Below, one piece after another: positions 1 to 9,284 of a stretch of DNA of 64,000 bases. This DNA comes from Acinetobacter sp. BY419 (GTDB taxonomy: Bacteria > Pseudomonadota > Gammaproteobacteria > Pseudomonadales > Moraxellaceae). The stretch spans positions 19,747 to 83,746 of the forward strand of contig NZ_JAGFXZ010000012.1 in the NCBI RefSeq assembly GCF_019038395.1, written 5' to 3'. The position numbers were made by a program, and so were the translations under genes. Every line of letters starts with the position of its first letter. The first letter of the stretch is position 1. The notes under the pieces are model-generated. The model saw only the letters and a list, made by a program, of their open reading frames with translations. It was not told where the DNA came from and did no database searches.

Positions 1-46
1 CCAACACTCTATCCGACAAAAATAAGCAGATGAAAATTGTGTAAAT

Positions 47-88
47 TTGACAAGACTGATTGTCAATTGTTCTGGCTTACGTTATAAA
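47..88 (+). promoter_or_regulatory. Promoter with palindromic operator before the OYE-family gene
   Basis: A perfect inverted repeat TTGACAA-GACTGA-TTGTCAA covers 47-66. Its right arm supplies a -35 box TTGTCA (60-65), followed after 17 bp by a -10 box TATAAA (83-88). A repressor bound to the palindrome would block the promoter. The arrangement resembles TetR- or MarR-type control of flavin reductase genes, but no regulator gene is visible in the window. Confidence 0.5.
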
Positions 89-122
89 CAAGTACAAAAT
101 AAAAGTAATATCAGGACAGAGC

Positions 123-1367
123 ATGACCCAATTGGCCGATTCCATTCAAATTCGTAATAGCACTTTCAAAAACCGTATTATTAAAGGCGCCATGAGTGAA
201 GCACTTGCCAATGATGCAGGTCAGCCCAATCAGGGGCATTTCAAGCTGTATGAATCTTGGGCCGAAGGTGGTTTGGGGTGTGCCATTACCGGAAATGTTA
301 TGGTGGACTTTCGTGCCAAGAATGAGCCGGGCGTTGTGGTGGTAGAAACCGAACGCGATCTGGATCAGCTTAAAATATGGGCGGAAGTGGGCAAGCAGCA
401 TGGCATGATACAACTGGTCCAGTTGTCACATCCGGGTCGTCAATGTCCCAAAGGCTTAAATAAAGAAACGGTCGCGCCGTCTGCAGTACCGTTTAGTCCG
501 GCACTGGCGATGAGCTTCGGGACACCACGTGCCCTGACTGAAGAGGAAATTCTGGATATTATCCAGCGTTTTGCCACTTCAGCTCGCATATGTGAAAAAG
601 CCGGTTTTGAAGGTATACAGTTACATGGCGCACATGGCTATCTGATTAGCCAGTTTTTATCTCCGCTAACCAACAAACGTCAGGACGAATGGGGTGGTAG
701 TATCGAAAACCGCACCCGCTTTCTGTTGGAAACTTATCAAGCTGTCCGTGCTGCAACCTCGGAAAATTTTATTATTTCAGTCAAACTGAATTCAGCCGAC
801 TTCCAGCGCGGTGGTATCTCGGAAGAAGATGTCATCTATGTCTTTAAGGCGATGGATGCTGCGGGCATCGATATCATTGAGGTGTCAGGTGGTAGTTATG
901 AAGCACCTGCCATGGCTGGCGTCAAAGCAGAAAAGCGTAAGGCCTCGACGGTTGCCCGTGAAGCCTATTTCCTCGATTTTGCCGAAAAAATCCGTCAGGA
1001 AGTCAATTGCCATATCATGGTTACTGGCGGGTTCAGAACAGTTGAAGGCATGAATGCTGCACTCGACAGTGGCGCCTGTGATTTTATTGGTATTGCACGT
1101 CCCTTTGCAGTAGAACCGGATCTGGGCGATCGTCTGATTGCAGGTCAGGATGTACGTTATGCGGTTGAAAAAATTAAAACCGGTATTCCTGTGGTCGATA
1201 AAATGGCCATTATGGAAATTATCTGGTATGCCGCGCAGTTTAAGGAAATTGCCAAAGGCAGGCAGCCTGATCCGAAACTGTCACCGTTAAAAGTCTTTTT
1301 GCAGTATCTCAAAGGCAATGTCAAAGCAGTGATTAAAGGACAGTTAAATTCGCGTAAATCAGCTTAA
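123..1367 (+). CDS. NADH:flavin oxidoreductase, Old Yellow Enzyme family
   Basis: A 414-residue FMN-dependent TIM-barrel oxidoreductase of the Old Yellow Enzyme / dienoyl-CoA reductase group, expected to reduce activated C=C bonds with NAD(P)H in the cytoplasm. Visible hallmarks are LSHPGRQ near residue 103, HGAHGYLISQFLSPLTNKR near 187 followed by WGGSIENR, and a late phosphate-binding stretch GGFRTVEG with GIARPF. It lacks the Fe-S and FAD/NAD half seen in the FadH protein of this window. The open frame extends upstream to a TTG at 60, but that lies inside the promoter. The ATG at 123 follows an AGGACAGA ribosome site and is preferred. The substrate cannot be read from sequence. Confidence 0.88.
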   Translation: MTQLADSIQIRNSTFKNRIIKGAMSEALANDAGQPNQGHFKLYESWAEGGLGCAITGNVMVDFRAKNEPGVVVVETERDLDQLKIWAEVGKQHGMIQLVQLSHPGRQCPKGLNKETVAPSAVPFSPALAMSFGTPRALTEEEILDIIQRFATSARICEKAGFEGIQLHGAHGYLISQFLSPLTNKRQDEWGGSIENRTRFLLETYQAVRAATSENFIISVKLNSADFQRGGISEEDVIYVFKAMDAAGIDIIEVSGGSYEAPAMAGVKAEKRKASTVAREAYFLDFAEKIRQEVNCHIMVTGGFRTVEGMNAALDSGACDFIGIARPFAVEPDLGDRLIAGQDVRYAVEKIKTGIPVVDKMAIMEIIWYAAQFKEIAKGRQPDPKLSPLKVFLQYLKGNVKAVIKGQLNSRKSA

Positions 1368-1383
1368 ATTAAAATAAAAAAAA

Positions 1384-1407
1384 GGGCACCTTGAGGTGCC
1401 TTTTTTT
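1384..1407. terminator. Bidirectional intrinsic terminator
   Basis: GGCACC-TTGA-GGTGCC hairpin with A-runs on the left and T-runs on the right. It lies between two convergent genes and can end transcription from both. Confidence 0.85.
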
Positions 1408-1425
1408 ATTTATTCAATAAATTAT

Positions 1426-2847
1426 TTAGGAGTAATGCATTGCCTCGGTCTGGAAAGGGAGTAGTAACTGACTCAGTTGACGGGTCGCCCATAAGCCGAT
1501 TTCAGTATGATGCATATGTGGTGAAGTATAGGGAATCAGCAAATCAATTTTCTGTTCCGCACCTTCGCAACGCATAAAACGACTTTTCAATTGATTTAAG
1601 CGTTGCTGATCTATACGGTTCATTGCAGACTCTACTTTCACCTGTAATGGCGCTGTGCTACGTGAAGACAGGCGAGTTGCTAAAGTCGCACCCTGAATCC
1701 AGTCTTTAATGATCTGTTTTTCGGTCGCATTGAATACTCCAAACATTTTACCGTTGGGGTGATCAATCATTTTCCAGAAACGGCTTTGTTCCACTGGTGC
1801 ATCTTTTACAATCCAGCCTTTTTCAGTCATTACATTCAAAAATTCGGCAATCTGGACAGGATCGGATAACCAGTCATTGATGGTCTTGCCACTAAACTGA
1901 CATTTCTGATTATGAATATATTGGCCGATTAGCGCTTTGTTCTGGAACACTTTTAAAGCCATATGCTCAATATCCAGTTCCTTAATGATCTGAGAGGAGC
2001 TTTTACCGATGTCATTCAGTACATAGCCTTTTTTAATCAGATCAAGATAATGATCTGGGCTTTCGGCAAGCGCATAATGCTGTACAAAGGCTTGCAGGGA
2101 TTTCTGCGCATGGCCATTATGGGCATTATCAATGGTAATGTGTACATTGAAGTAATGTGGATCAATGCCCAGTTCAGCCAGTTCATAATTGGTAATTAAC
2201 AGATGTAGCGGTAACTGTTCATAGCCGAGATTAAAGCCAATGACCAAAGGTAAGTATCTGGCTGGGGCATAAGCCAGTGCCAATTGCACGGCAGCCTGCT
2301 CATAGTAACTGGCATCCAGCTGCTCCGCATAACTGTTCAGCTCATAGTGACTTAGCAAGTCCTGATACATGGTGACATGATTGGCACGCGGATGTCCTAA
2401 ACCGAGCTCTTCCAGATAGATGTAAATCAAATCTTTCAGCTCAGGCTGATTATAGTTTTGTACGGTCGAATATAACCAGGCACCATCCACCCGTTTAACC
2501 GGTGCAACTTTCGCCAGAAATTCGAAAGCATGTGAAACCGTTGGAAAATATTCCCGAGCTTGTTGCTGTTTACGACGGTTTACATAGGCTTGAAAGGTGG
2601 TACAAATTTGATGATGCTGTGCTAAAAGATGCTGCTCAACCTGTGCCGGTTGATCTAGCCATCCTAATGTATCTATATTTAGATTTTTAATCAGATCGCT
2701 TAAATAAGATTCGGCTTGTTCAGTTTTAGTATGCGTCGAAATTTCAGTATCTTGAAAAAAGTCGACCCAATCCTTAAAGCTTTTAAATTGATAATTATGA
2801 TTTTTATTTGGCGATAAAGGTAAACTTAGCTCTGTGCTGACGAACAT
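1426..2847 (-). CDS. Iron-containing redox enzyme, haem-oxygenase-like fold
   Basis: A 473-residue protein that I place in the haem-oxygenase-like diiron family (Haem_oxygenas_2 type, annotated as iron-containing redox enzyme). The sequence shows the DGAWL motif near 122, a likely metal-ligand helix with EELGLGHPRANH near 146, and HFNVHITIDNAHNGHA near 233, which supply Glu, His and Asp ligands in the usual order. Family members oxidise amino-acid-derived or fatty-acid substrates; the substrate here is unknown. The N-terminal 100 residues and the C-terminal 150 residues are less characteristic. A minus-strand AAGGA precedes the ATG. It stands alone between terminators. Confidence 0.65.
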   Translation of the reverse strand: MFVSTELSLPLSPNKNHNYQFKSFKDWVDFFQDTEISTHTKTEQAESYLSDLIKNLNIDTLGWLDQPAQVEQHLLAQHHQICTTFQAYVNRRKQQQAREYFPTVSHAFEFLAKVAPVKRVDGAWLYSTVQNYNQPELKDLIYIYLEELGLGHPRANHVTMYQDLLSHYELNSYAEQLDASYYEQAAVQLALAYAPARYLPLVIGFNLGYEQLPLHLLITNYELAELGIDPHYFNVHITIDNAHNGHAQKSLQAFVQHYALAESPDHYLDLIKKGYVLNDIGKSSSQIIKELDIEHMALKVFQNKALIGQYIHNQKCQFSGKTINDWLSDPVQIAEFLNVMTEKGWIVKDAPVEQSRFWKMIDHPNGKMFGVFNATEKQIIKDWIQGATLATRLSSRSTAPLQVKVESAMNRIDQQRLNQLKSRFMRCEGAEQKIDLLIPYTSPHMHHTEIGLWATRQLSQLLLPFQTEAMHYS

Positions 2848-3086
2848 AATCTGATCCTTGCAGATTTCTCTTGATTTACCTTAACGTGCCCTCTAAAACC
2901 AGGGTGTTGAATTTTTGTTCTAATTTATTGGTGTATTGCTTTAAATGAAAATGAACGGATATTTATATGCGTAGAAATGTTAAAAAAAATACAAGTTATA
3001 AAATGAAGAACAAGATAGCGTTCCAAAGAGTGAAAGTATAATTGGAAAGAAAGGTAAAACCTGGTTTAAATATTTGAGAAATAAAA

Positions 3087-3114
3087 AAAGCCCGAGTCAC
3101 AATGCTCGGGCTTT
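3087..3114. terminator. Intrinsic terminator of the tRNA-Glu cluster
   Basis: AAAGCCCGAG and CTCGGGCTTT arms around an 8-nt loop. The A-run to its left gives a U-run for leftward transcripts, so it most likely ends the three tRNA-Glu genes to its right. Confidence 0.8.
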
Positions 3115-3141
3115 TTTGTTGAGATGTTGCCATCTCGAATA

Positions 3142-3217
3142 TGGCGTCCCTACGGGGATTCGAACCCCGGTTACCGCCGTGAAAGGGCGATGTCCTAGGC
3201 CTCTAGACGATAGGGAC
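3142..3217 (-). tRNA. tRNA-Glu (anticodon UUC), copy 1
   Basis: A 76-nt cloverleaf with acceptor GTCCCTA/TAGGGAC, D-stem GTCT/GGAC, anticodon loop CTTTCAC (UUC), T-loop TTCGAAT and encoded CCA. Copies 1 to 4 are identical; copy 5 has one substitution. Confidence 0.97.
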
Positions 3218-3263
3218 AGTACAGAAGATAAATTTTAAAACCCTTACTTTTAGCTTGAAGTAA

Positions 3264-3339
3264 TGGCGTCCCTACGGGGATTCGAACCCCGGTTACCGCC
3301 GTGAAAGGGCGATGTCCTAGGCCTCTAGACGATAGGGAC
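3264..3339 (-). tRNA. tRNA-Glu (anticodon UUC), copy 2
   Basis: Identical to copy 1, 46 nt from it on the same strand. Probably co-transcribed with copies 1 and 3 as one precursor. Confidence 0.97.
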
Positions 3340-3362
3340 TTAATAAAATGTACTTCTGAAAA

Positions 3363-3438
3363 TGGCGTCCCTACGGGGATTCGAACCCCGGTTACCGCCG
3401 TGAAAGGGCGATGTCCTAGGCCTCTAGACGATAGGGAC
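3363..3438 (-). tRNA. tRNA-Glu (anticodon UUC), copy 3
   Basis: Identical to copies 1 and 2, and only 23 nt from copy 2. It is the promoter-proximal member of the tandem trio. Confidence 0.97.
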
Positions 3439-3569
3439 GTTTCAGAGGTGGGCGTATAATAGGGTGAAAATAGGGGGGTGTCAAACGCATTTCCATAAAA
3501 AAAATGATTTTACGGGTTGAGTGTGTAAATTTAAAACAATCCTGTGGAAATGCGGGAAAATTGCATGAA

Positions 3570-4475
3570 TTAAGCTGGATCTTTAAGCAATTCCAGCATG
3601 GCAGTCAATACTTCGGGATGCTGTAAATAGCCTTCAACATCGTGTGGGCGTTCCACAAAAGTGCGAATTTCCTGATTGATAATGGCAGGTTGAAAGTTAA
3701 AAGGGTTTTTTGAGAGTGGAAATGCGGTGAGAAAATCCTCATGTGAATAAAAATTTATCCAATCGCCTGAAATTGAAGCAGGTCGTATGATCGGTTGCTG
3801 GAGATGAGCTTGGATGACCCGAAATGCCAGCGGTGATCCGAGGGTAATAAAACGTTTAATATCCAGTTCCGGGTGCTCAATCAAATAATTATAGGCAATC
3901 ACGGTTCCAAGCGAATGCGCCACCAGAATCTGTGGCTTGCTGCTATAAAGTTGATGATGAATGCGAAGGTGAACTTCCTGCATAAACTCTGGATTGGCCA
4001 AATAAAGATAAGTTTCCTGTAAGAATTTTTGCAACAAACTAGCATGTAAGCGGGGGAAATAATTGATGAGTACCGCAAAATCGCGTAAGGCAATATCTTT
4101 GCTTAATGCTGTGATGAACTTCAGTTTCTGGTTAAAATTGAGTGCATCATCAAGGTTTAATTGTGGGACGTCACAAATTTGATCGGTACGCTGATCTACA
4201 GGTGGTGCGGGTTGCCGCTGAACTGGATGCAGGAAGGGAAAATGCGGCCACTGCTGTGGCATTAAAATATTTGCACTGAGCAGATTATGCAAATGATGCT
4301 GAGAGAGTAAATCTCCATAAAAAGGGATGCGGATATGCCGTTTTAAATAAGTAAAACGAGCTTGCTGTTGCGGGTTTTTGCGTAGGCCTCTTTTGAGAAG
4401 GTGCAGCCAGTGTTGACGTAATGAAGTCGCCGTATACTGTTGCTTGTTCATGCCATGAATAAAAACAATTTTCAT
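3570..4475 (-). CDS. Alpha/beta hydrolase
   Basis: A 301-residue protein with an alpha/beta-hydrolase layout. It has an early strand and oxyanion-type loop KIVFIHGMNK (residues 2-11), a nucleophile elbow VAHSLGT near 185 with Ser as nucleophile, SHEDF near 242 as a possible acid, and a late RPHD that can supply His. The elbow is A-H-S-L-G, so its first small residue is Ala rather than Gly, as in some lipases. No signal peptide is seen, so the product is likely cytoplasmic. The substrate is unknown. It sits between the tRNA-Glu trio and the permease, all read leftward, and the permease terminator separates it from the permease. Confidence 0.7.
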   Translation of the reverse strand: MKIVFIHGMNKQQYTATSLRQHWLHLLKRGLRKNPQQQARFTYLKRHIRIPFYGDLLSQHHLHNLLSANILMPQQWPHFPFLHPVQRQPAPPVDQRTDQICDVPQLNLDDALNFNQKLKFITALSKDIALRDFAVLINYFPRLHASLLQKFLQETYLYLANPEFMQEVHLRIHHQLYSSKPQILVAHSLGTVIAYNYLIEHPELDIKRFITLGSPLAFRVIQAHLQQPIIRPASISGDWINFYSHEDFLTAFPLSKNPFNFQPAIINQEIRTFVERPHDVEGYLQHPEVLTAMLELLKDPA

Positions 4476-4523
4476 CGACGCCCCATGGAGGCTGATTAAT
4501 ATATAACCAGTATAGACAAAAAA

Positions 4524-4545
4524 GAGCGACTGGAGTCGCTCTTTT
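4524..4545. terminator. Intrinsic terminator of the permease gene
   Basis: GAGCGAC-TGGA-GTCGCTC hairpin with a six-A run on its left and TTTT on its right. It lies 12 nt past the permease stop codon on the minus strand. Confidence 0.8.
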
Positions 4546-4556
4546 AAATCTGGTAC

Positions 4557-5969
4557 TTAAGCTTTTTTGTGGTAAAACGCATAGTAACTGGCATAACACG
4601 CTGCAATAAACAGCAGACAGCCGAAGAAGCTAATGCGCATAGATGGGTCAAAGACCATACTGACACACGTAATAAAACAGAAAGTAAAGCCCAGGATTGG
4701 TACAATCGGGAATAAAGGTGCAGCAAAGCCTAGTTCTTTGACAGTACGGCCTTGTTTATACCACTGACGACGGAAGTTGAACTGGCTTAAGCAAATACTC
4801 ATCCAGACCACCACCATGGTAAACGCCGCAACGCCCAACAGGTTGGTAAAGATAGTTTCTGGCGCAAACTGTTCAGACAGCAGGCCTGGCAATGCACCCA
4901 GCATAGTGACCATGACTGCAATATACGGTACACCGCGAGCATTGAGTCTTGAGAATATGGCAGGTAACTGTTTACTGTAGGACAATGACCACATCATGCG
5001 TGAAGCAGCAAACAAGCCAGAGTTGGCAGCAGACAACAGCGCAGTGATAATCACAAAACGAATGATGTCTTCAGCATATGGGATACCAATGTGTTGGAAT
5101 ACTGTCACGAATGGACTGCTACTCACACCTTCAGCGGCTAAGCCTGCTTCCTGATGCGGAAGTAAAGCCGTCACCACGACAATCGTACCCACAAAGAAAA
5201 TTAATAAGCGGAAAATCGCAGTATTAATCGCTTTAGGGACATTTTTTGCAGGATCTTCAGTTTCGCCAGCAGCGACACCAATCAGTTCTGTGCCAGAAAA
5301 GGCAAAGTTCACGATCAGCATGGTAGCAAAAATCGGGAACAGACCTTCAGGGAACCAGCCCTGTGCAGTCAAATTGGTAAATAGAGGTGCAGCTTCATGG
5401 CCCTGATAGCCCAGAACGCCAAAGATGGCCAGTAAGCCCAAAAGAATAAAGGCAACGACAGTGACTACTTTCACCAGTGCTAGCCAGAATTCGGACTCGG
5501 CAAACCAGCGGGTAGAAATCATATTTAGACTAAATACGAATACACCAAAGATAATGGTCCATAACCACATGGAAATATCCGGGAACCATTCCTGCATCAG
5601 CAATGCGGCTGCAGTAAATTCAGTTCCAAGAGTGACTGACCACGTCAGCCAGTATAACCAGGTGATGGTATAGCCCGTGCCTGGTCCAATATAACGTTTG
5701 GCATAAGCACCAAATGAACCAGATTCCGGCATATGAACGGCAAGTTCGCCCAAACACAGCATAACCATGTATGCGATAATACCGCCCAGGAGATAAGCGA
5801 GAATGGCACCTACAGGCCCCGTTTGTGCAATGACTTCACCCGACCCTAAAAATAGGCCTGTCCCGATTGCGCCACCCAGCGAAATCATGACCAGATGTCG
5901 AGTACTCATAGCGCGTTTTAAAGGCGCAGAATTGCCCTGATGCGTAGCATCATTCGGAGATGAGTGCAT
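4557..5969 (-). CDS. Amino acid permease, APC superfamily
   Basis: A 470-residue inner-membrane proton-coupled amino acid transporter with about 12 hydrophobic helices. The start of the transport domain, SLGGAIGTGLFLGSG near residues 30-45, is the unwound helix-1 signature of the AAT family (LysP, GabP, aromatic and S-methylmethionine permeases). The segment LGELAVHMPESGSFGAYA near 70-90 also fits this family. Substrate choice cannot be made from sequence alone. No convincing ribosome site is seen before the first ATG. A Met near residue 21 (MSTRHLVM) is an alternative start and would remove a hydrophilic leader. A tRNA-Glu gene lies 115 bp upstream in the same direction. Confidence 0.88.
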   Translation of the reverse strand: MHSSPNDATHQGNSAPLKRAMSTRHLVMISLGGAIGTGLFLGSGEVIAQTGPVGAILAYLLGGIIAYMVMLCLGELAVHMPESGSFGAYAKRYIGPGTGYTITWLYWLTWSVTLGTEFTAAALLMQEWFPDISMWLWTIIFGVFVFSLNMISTRWFAESEFWLALVKVVTVVAFILLGLLAIFGVLGYQGHEAAPLFTNLTAQGWFPEGLFPIFATMLIVNFAFSGTELIGVAAGETEDPAKNVPKAINTAIFRLLIFFVGTIVVVTALLPHQEAGLAAEGVSSSPFVTVFQHIGIPYAEDIIRFVIITALLSAANSGLFAASRMMWSLSYSKQLPAIFSRLNARGVPYIAVMVTMLGALPGLLSEQFAPETIFTNLLGVAAFTMVVVWMSICLSQFNFRRQWYKQGRTVKELGFAAPLFPIVPILGFTFCFITCVSMVFDPSMRISFFGCLLFIAACYASYYAFYHKKA

Positions 5970-6083
5970 AGGAAATAAGAAATACTTCAGAGGAATGAAG
6001 CGAGCTATTGTAGTGAAAAACTACAAATCTGCAATCGAATAATAGTAATTTCGAATAAGGTATGATCGTATGAGATCAATAGA

Positions 6084-6159
6084 TGGCGTCCCTACGGGGA
6101 TTCGAACCCCGGTTACCGCCGTGAAAGGGCGATGTCCTAGGCCTCTAGACGATAGGGAC
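6084..6159 (-). tRNA. tRNA-Glu (anticodon UUC), copy 4
   Basis: Identical 76-nt copy of the tRNA-Glu genes at 3142-3438, standing alone upstream of the permease gene. Confidence 0.97.
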
Positions 6160-6370
6160 GTTGCGAGGTGATGCGTATATTAAGGATTAACCTGGGTTTT
6201 GTCAAAAGGGTTTTAGACAAAAATACGCTAAAAGTTCAAACATTAAACAAGAACAAAGCAATAGTTTTATTTTTGGATTAAATCAAGGGTGTAAATCAGT
6301 TTGCACGATCAAAAATCCACATCAAGGCATTAAACTTCTTCTACTTTACAGGACTTTAAGCAGCATTTAT

Positions 6371-6520
6371 TTAATGGTCAGGTGTTTGGTATTCAGCCGG
6401 TTTGCTGGGTGGAACTGTCTTTTCCGCTGGAGCTTCTGTTTTATCTTCACGGTTAACGATATATAAATACAGCGCCGAAGGTGCCAAAATAAGTAAAACA
6501 AGCAGGATTTTCTTGAGCAT
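6371..6520 (-). CDS. Small membrane-anchored protein, 49 residues
   Basis: An open frame of 49 codons starting MLKKILLVLLILAPSALYLY, one hydrophobic segment, then a charged Pro/Glu-rich tail ending in TPDH. A TAGGAAC ribosome site lies about 9 nt before the ATG. The hydrophobic start and hydrophilic tail suggest a protein anchored in the inner membrane and facing the periplasm. It lies between the TonB receptor and tRNA-Glu copy 4. I recognise no function. Confidence 0.6.
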   Translation of the reverse strand: MLKKILLVLLILAPSALYLYIVNREDKTEAPAEKTVPPSKPAEYQTPDH

Positions 6521-6573
6521 GGGAATATATCAGTTCCTAAAATTAGTCTGATTATAGCCTAAGCAAATCTAAA

Positions 6574-6591
6574 AGAGCACCGGAATGCTCT
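6574..6591 (-). terminator. Intrinsic terminator of the TonB receptor gene
   Basis: AGAGCA-CCGGAA-TGCTCT hairpin. For leftward transcripts it is followed by UUUU. It lies 11 nt past the receptor stop codon. Confidence 0.6.
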
Positions 6592-6601
6592 AATCAAAGG
6601 T

Positions 6602-9121
6602 TTAGAATTTAAAAGTAACATCTGCGATAAATTGACGGCCGATTTCGGTCATAACTCGTGGTGTAGAGGATGATGTTGATGCGCCTGTAACATAAGTATT
6701 GACACGGTTGGTCACATTGTTAATTGTTAGACCGAAGATCGCATTCAGTTCCTTAGATACTTTCCAATCATATGTGGTACGCGTATCCCAAGTAAATTTG
6801 GGTCTGATTTCAGAGGCTTGGTAAACATCAATTTTTTGGTCATTGTACTCGGTTTTGCCATTTAGAATCATGTCATTGTAGCTATCTTTATAGCTAAAGA
6901 AATTTGATATCTTTAGAGGCGTTGAAGCAAAGCCGATGTCCCAGTTTATTCGGGCAGTCCAAGGCTGATTAAAGTTTGGGGCAGGGCGATCAGCCCAATG
7001 AATAATTTTACCACCATAGGAAACTAAGCGATCCTGATTGGCAGGATTATACTCATCACTATAATCTGTGTAGCTACGGAAAATGTCGCTATAATCGAAA
7101 CCCAGTGCGATAAAATGATGACTATTTCCCAATTGTAATGGTTGGTGATTTTTCATCGTGAAAGTATAAATATCTGCTTCACCTTTACCAGCATTACTAT
7201 ATTCATAAGAATATTTAAAACCATCTCTCGGGATATCTGTGCGTGTACGAGAAATTTCGTCACGATACTTACGGTTAACCCATTTTAGCCCCAAATCCCA
7301 ATTTTGAATTTGACCGTTAACTCCTAGAACGGTTTCATCGCTAAACGGTGTATCAAGTTCAGAACGGCGGGTACTGGAGGAGTTGAGACTTGGGGTTTCG
7401 ATCCATGGCGCTTGAGGGTGTTGGCGGGTCATTTTATACATCAACTCGCCAATCCCATCATTCAGCTCTGTACCTAAGGTTTGTTGGCCATAATATCGAT
7501 TCCACCCTGCTAAGAGTTGCAACTTTTCATTACTAAATGGTCGATAAGAGATCGAGCTTCTTGGTGCAATATTTAGGTTGCTACTTAAAGAATCATAATC
7601 AGCACGTAAACCTAAGCGTGCAGTCATGTTATTCCATTGTATTTTGTCTTCAGCAAAGAGATGGAAATTGTCCTGCTGAGCAGAAAAAGTGCCGCCTTTA
7701 TATATTGAGGCATTTGCAAAATATTGACCTGTCCATCCTTGTAGAGTGGTTTTTTCATCACAGAAAGGGTCATCTACAAGACAGCTGGCACTACCCAAAT
7801 TTTTTAAATTGGAGGCTGTAGAATTTGAGATATAAACATTTGAAGAACGGTTCCAGTCCACTTTAGCGTGATTGTAGCCAGTTCCTACAGTCACTTGATG
7901 CTGCGTAGTCCCAATATTAAAATGATCGAATATAGCAGTGAGACCATAAGTAACAGCAGCTTGATTTTGTTCTAAGTTACCCAGTGTGGTGCCTTCGCTG
8001 ACTGTACTTGAATTAGTCCAATCTTTGCTGCCTTCAGCATGGTGCCAGATCAAGCCATAGTTTTTACTGCTTTCACGTGAGCTGTCTGAATTTTGGTAAG
8101 CTAACTTATGGATCAAAGTTGTAGAACCCACTCGGTGTTCAAGTTCTGAAAAAAGCGTTTTCGTTTTGGTTTGAATTATACTGTCAGAATGTTGGCGACC
8201 TTCTGTATAGCTAAGACTATCAAGTAATCCATAGTCAAAACCAAATTTTGCTTGAATAGTATCAGTTGGATTATAAAAGAAAGTAGATCCCAAATTTGTG
8301 TTATTACGCTCTTGGTCAATTTTCCTCGGACTTTCGAAACCACTTAAGACAGGAATAATAGAACTGCGTTGTGATGCGTAGCTATTAAATCCCCATTTTT
8401 CAGAGAGTTTTCCGTATATATTTGTGCTTAAGCCTTGCTTGGTATATTCCTTTTGATGAGCCTCACTAGGTTCCTCAAATAATTCTTCTTCTTTAGGGCT
8501 AATTGCATTATAACGAGCCCAATTGTTTTCAGTGTAGTCATAATTAATAGAGCCATGTAGTTTACCAATTTCAGTGTTTGGGGCACATGTTTTGGCATTA
8601 ATGACTCCACCAGTAAATTGACCGTATGAAGCAGACACATTGCTATCTAAAACTTCAAGTTCACAAAGCAGGTCAGTATTGAGTGCCATAGCTTGTGAGC
8701 CTGTACCAAATCCTTGATACGTATTTGAATCTGAATCGGCAGGATTGATTAATAAATTATTGGATATTCCATTAATAATGAAATTATTTTGAAAAGTCTG
8801 TGCGCCATTAATTGAAATTTCTGCTGGTTTTATTTCTCCTTGTTTAGCTGCTGCAAACTGTGCCTGACTGAATTGCACATTCGGATTTATCTTTAAAAAG
8901 TCAGTTATATTTTTTGAGCTATTCGGCGTCTTTTGCAAGTCTTCTTTGTTGTAAACGGTTTTTCCAACTTCATTTTCTGCTTTAGCTTCAACCACAATGG
9001 TAGATAATTTGATTGAAGCTTCCGATTTAACTTGTTCTGGTTTATCAGGGTTTTCAGCAAAAACGGCTGAATTCAATGCAGTCAAAACCGCAATAGAAAG
9101 TGTTGAATAAGCAAAACGCAT
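6602..9121 (-). CDS. TonB-dependent outer membrane receptor, iron-regulated
   Basis: An 839-residue outer-membrane receptor. It starts with a signal peptide (MRFAYSTLSIAVLTALNSAVFA), then a plug domain (about 40-180) with STIVVEAKAENEVGKTVYNKEDL and NGAQTFQNNFIINGI. A beta-barrel with many Tyr/Trp-rich strands follows and ends in the typical terminal Phe (DVTFKF). Two Cys in the plug (around 153 and 178) may form a disulfide, as may a pair near 466 and 472. Energy would come from TonB-ExbB-ExbD. A Fur box overlaps the promoter, so the ligand is probably a ferric siderophore or another iron source; haem or other metals cannot be excluded. No biosynthesis genes are adjacent. Confidence 0.88.
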   Translation of the reverse strand: MRFAYSTLSIAVLTALNSAVFAENPDKPEQVKSEASIKLSTIVVEAKAENEVGKTVYNKEDLQKTPNSSKNITDFLKINPNVQFSQAQFAAAKQGEIKPAEISINGAQTFQNNFIINGISNNLLINPADSDSNTYQGFGTGSQAMALNTDLLCELEVLDSNVSASYGQFTGGVINAKTCAPNTEIGKLHGSINYDYTENNWARYNAISPKEEELFEEPSEAHQKEYTKQGLSTNIYGKLSEKWGFNSYASQRSSIIPVLSGFESPRKIDQERNNTNLGSTFFYNPTDTIQAKFGFDYGLLDSLSYTEGRQHSDSIIQTKTKTLFSELEHRVGSTTLIHKLAYQNSDSSRESSKNYGLIWHHAEGSKDWTNSSTVSEGTTLGNLEQNQAAVTYGLTAIFDHFNIGTTQHQVTVGTGYNHAKVDWNRSSNVYISNSTASNLKNLGSASCLVDDPFCDEKTTLQGWTGQYFANASIYKGGTFSAQQDNFHLFAEDKIQWNNMTARLGLRADYDSLSSNLNIAPRSSISYRPFSNEKLQLLAGWNRYYGQQTLGTELNDGIGELMYKMTRQHPQAPWIETPSLNSSSTRRSELDTPFSDETVLGVNGQIQNWDLGLKWVNRKYRDEISRTRTDIPRDGFKYSYEYSNAGKGEADIYTFTMKNHQPLQLGNSHHFIALGFDYSDIFRSYTDYSDEYNPANQDRLVSYGGKIIHWADRPAPNFNQPWTARINWDIGFASTPLKISNFFSYKDSYNDMILNGKTEYNDQKIDVYQASEIRPKFTWDTRTTYDWKVSKELNAIFGLTINNVTNRVNTYVTGASTSSSTPRVMTEIGRQFIADVTFKF

Positions 9122-9143
9122 GAGAAGAGTTGAATCTGTAAAA

Positions 9144-9185
9144 GATAATGAAAGCGATTATCATTAACTTGAGTGTATCAATCAA
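9144..9185 (-). promoter_or_regulatory. Fur-box-overlapped promoter of the TonB receptor
   Basis: The 19-bp stretch at 9144-9162 matches the Fur consensus at 15 of 19 positions (GATAATGA...GATTATC). On the minus strand it contains a -10 box GATAAT (9157-9162), placed 17 bp after a -35 box TTGATT (9180-9185). Fe-Fur binding would cover the -10 box, so iron repression is likely. Confidence 0.75.
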
Positions 9186-9284
9186 TAGTAATGAGAATTA
9201 TTTCCATCAATTAATTTACAGGTGTACAAGAATTAAGCGGCTTAAACGATGAGAGAGAAAATATGAAGAAGAGGAGAAAAAAGA

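Noticed and set aside
60..122. TTG start at 60 for the OYE-family gene
   Set aside because: It lies upstream of the -10 box of the only good promoter; the ATG at 123 has a ribosome site and matches the family start.
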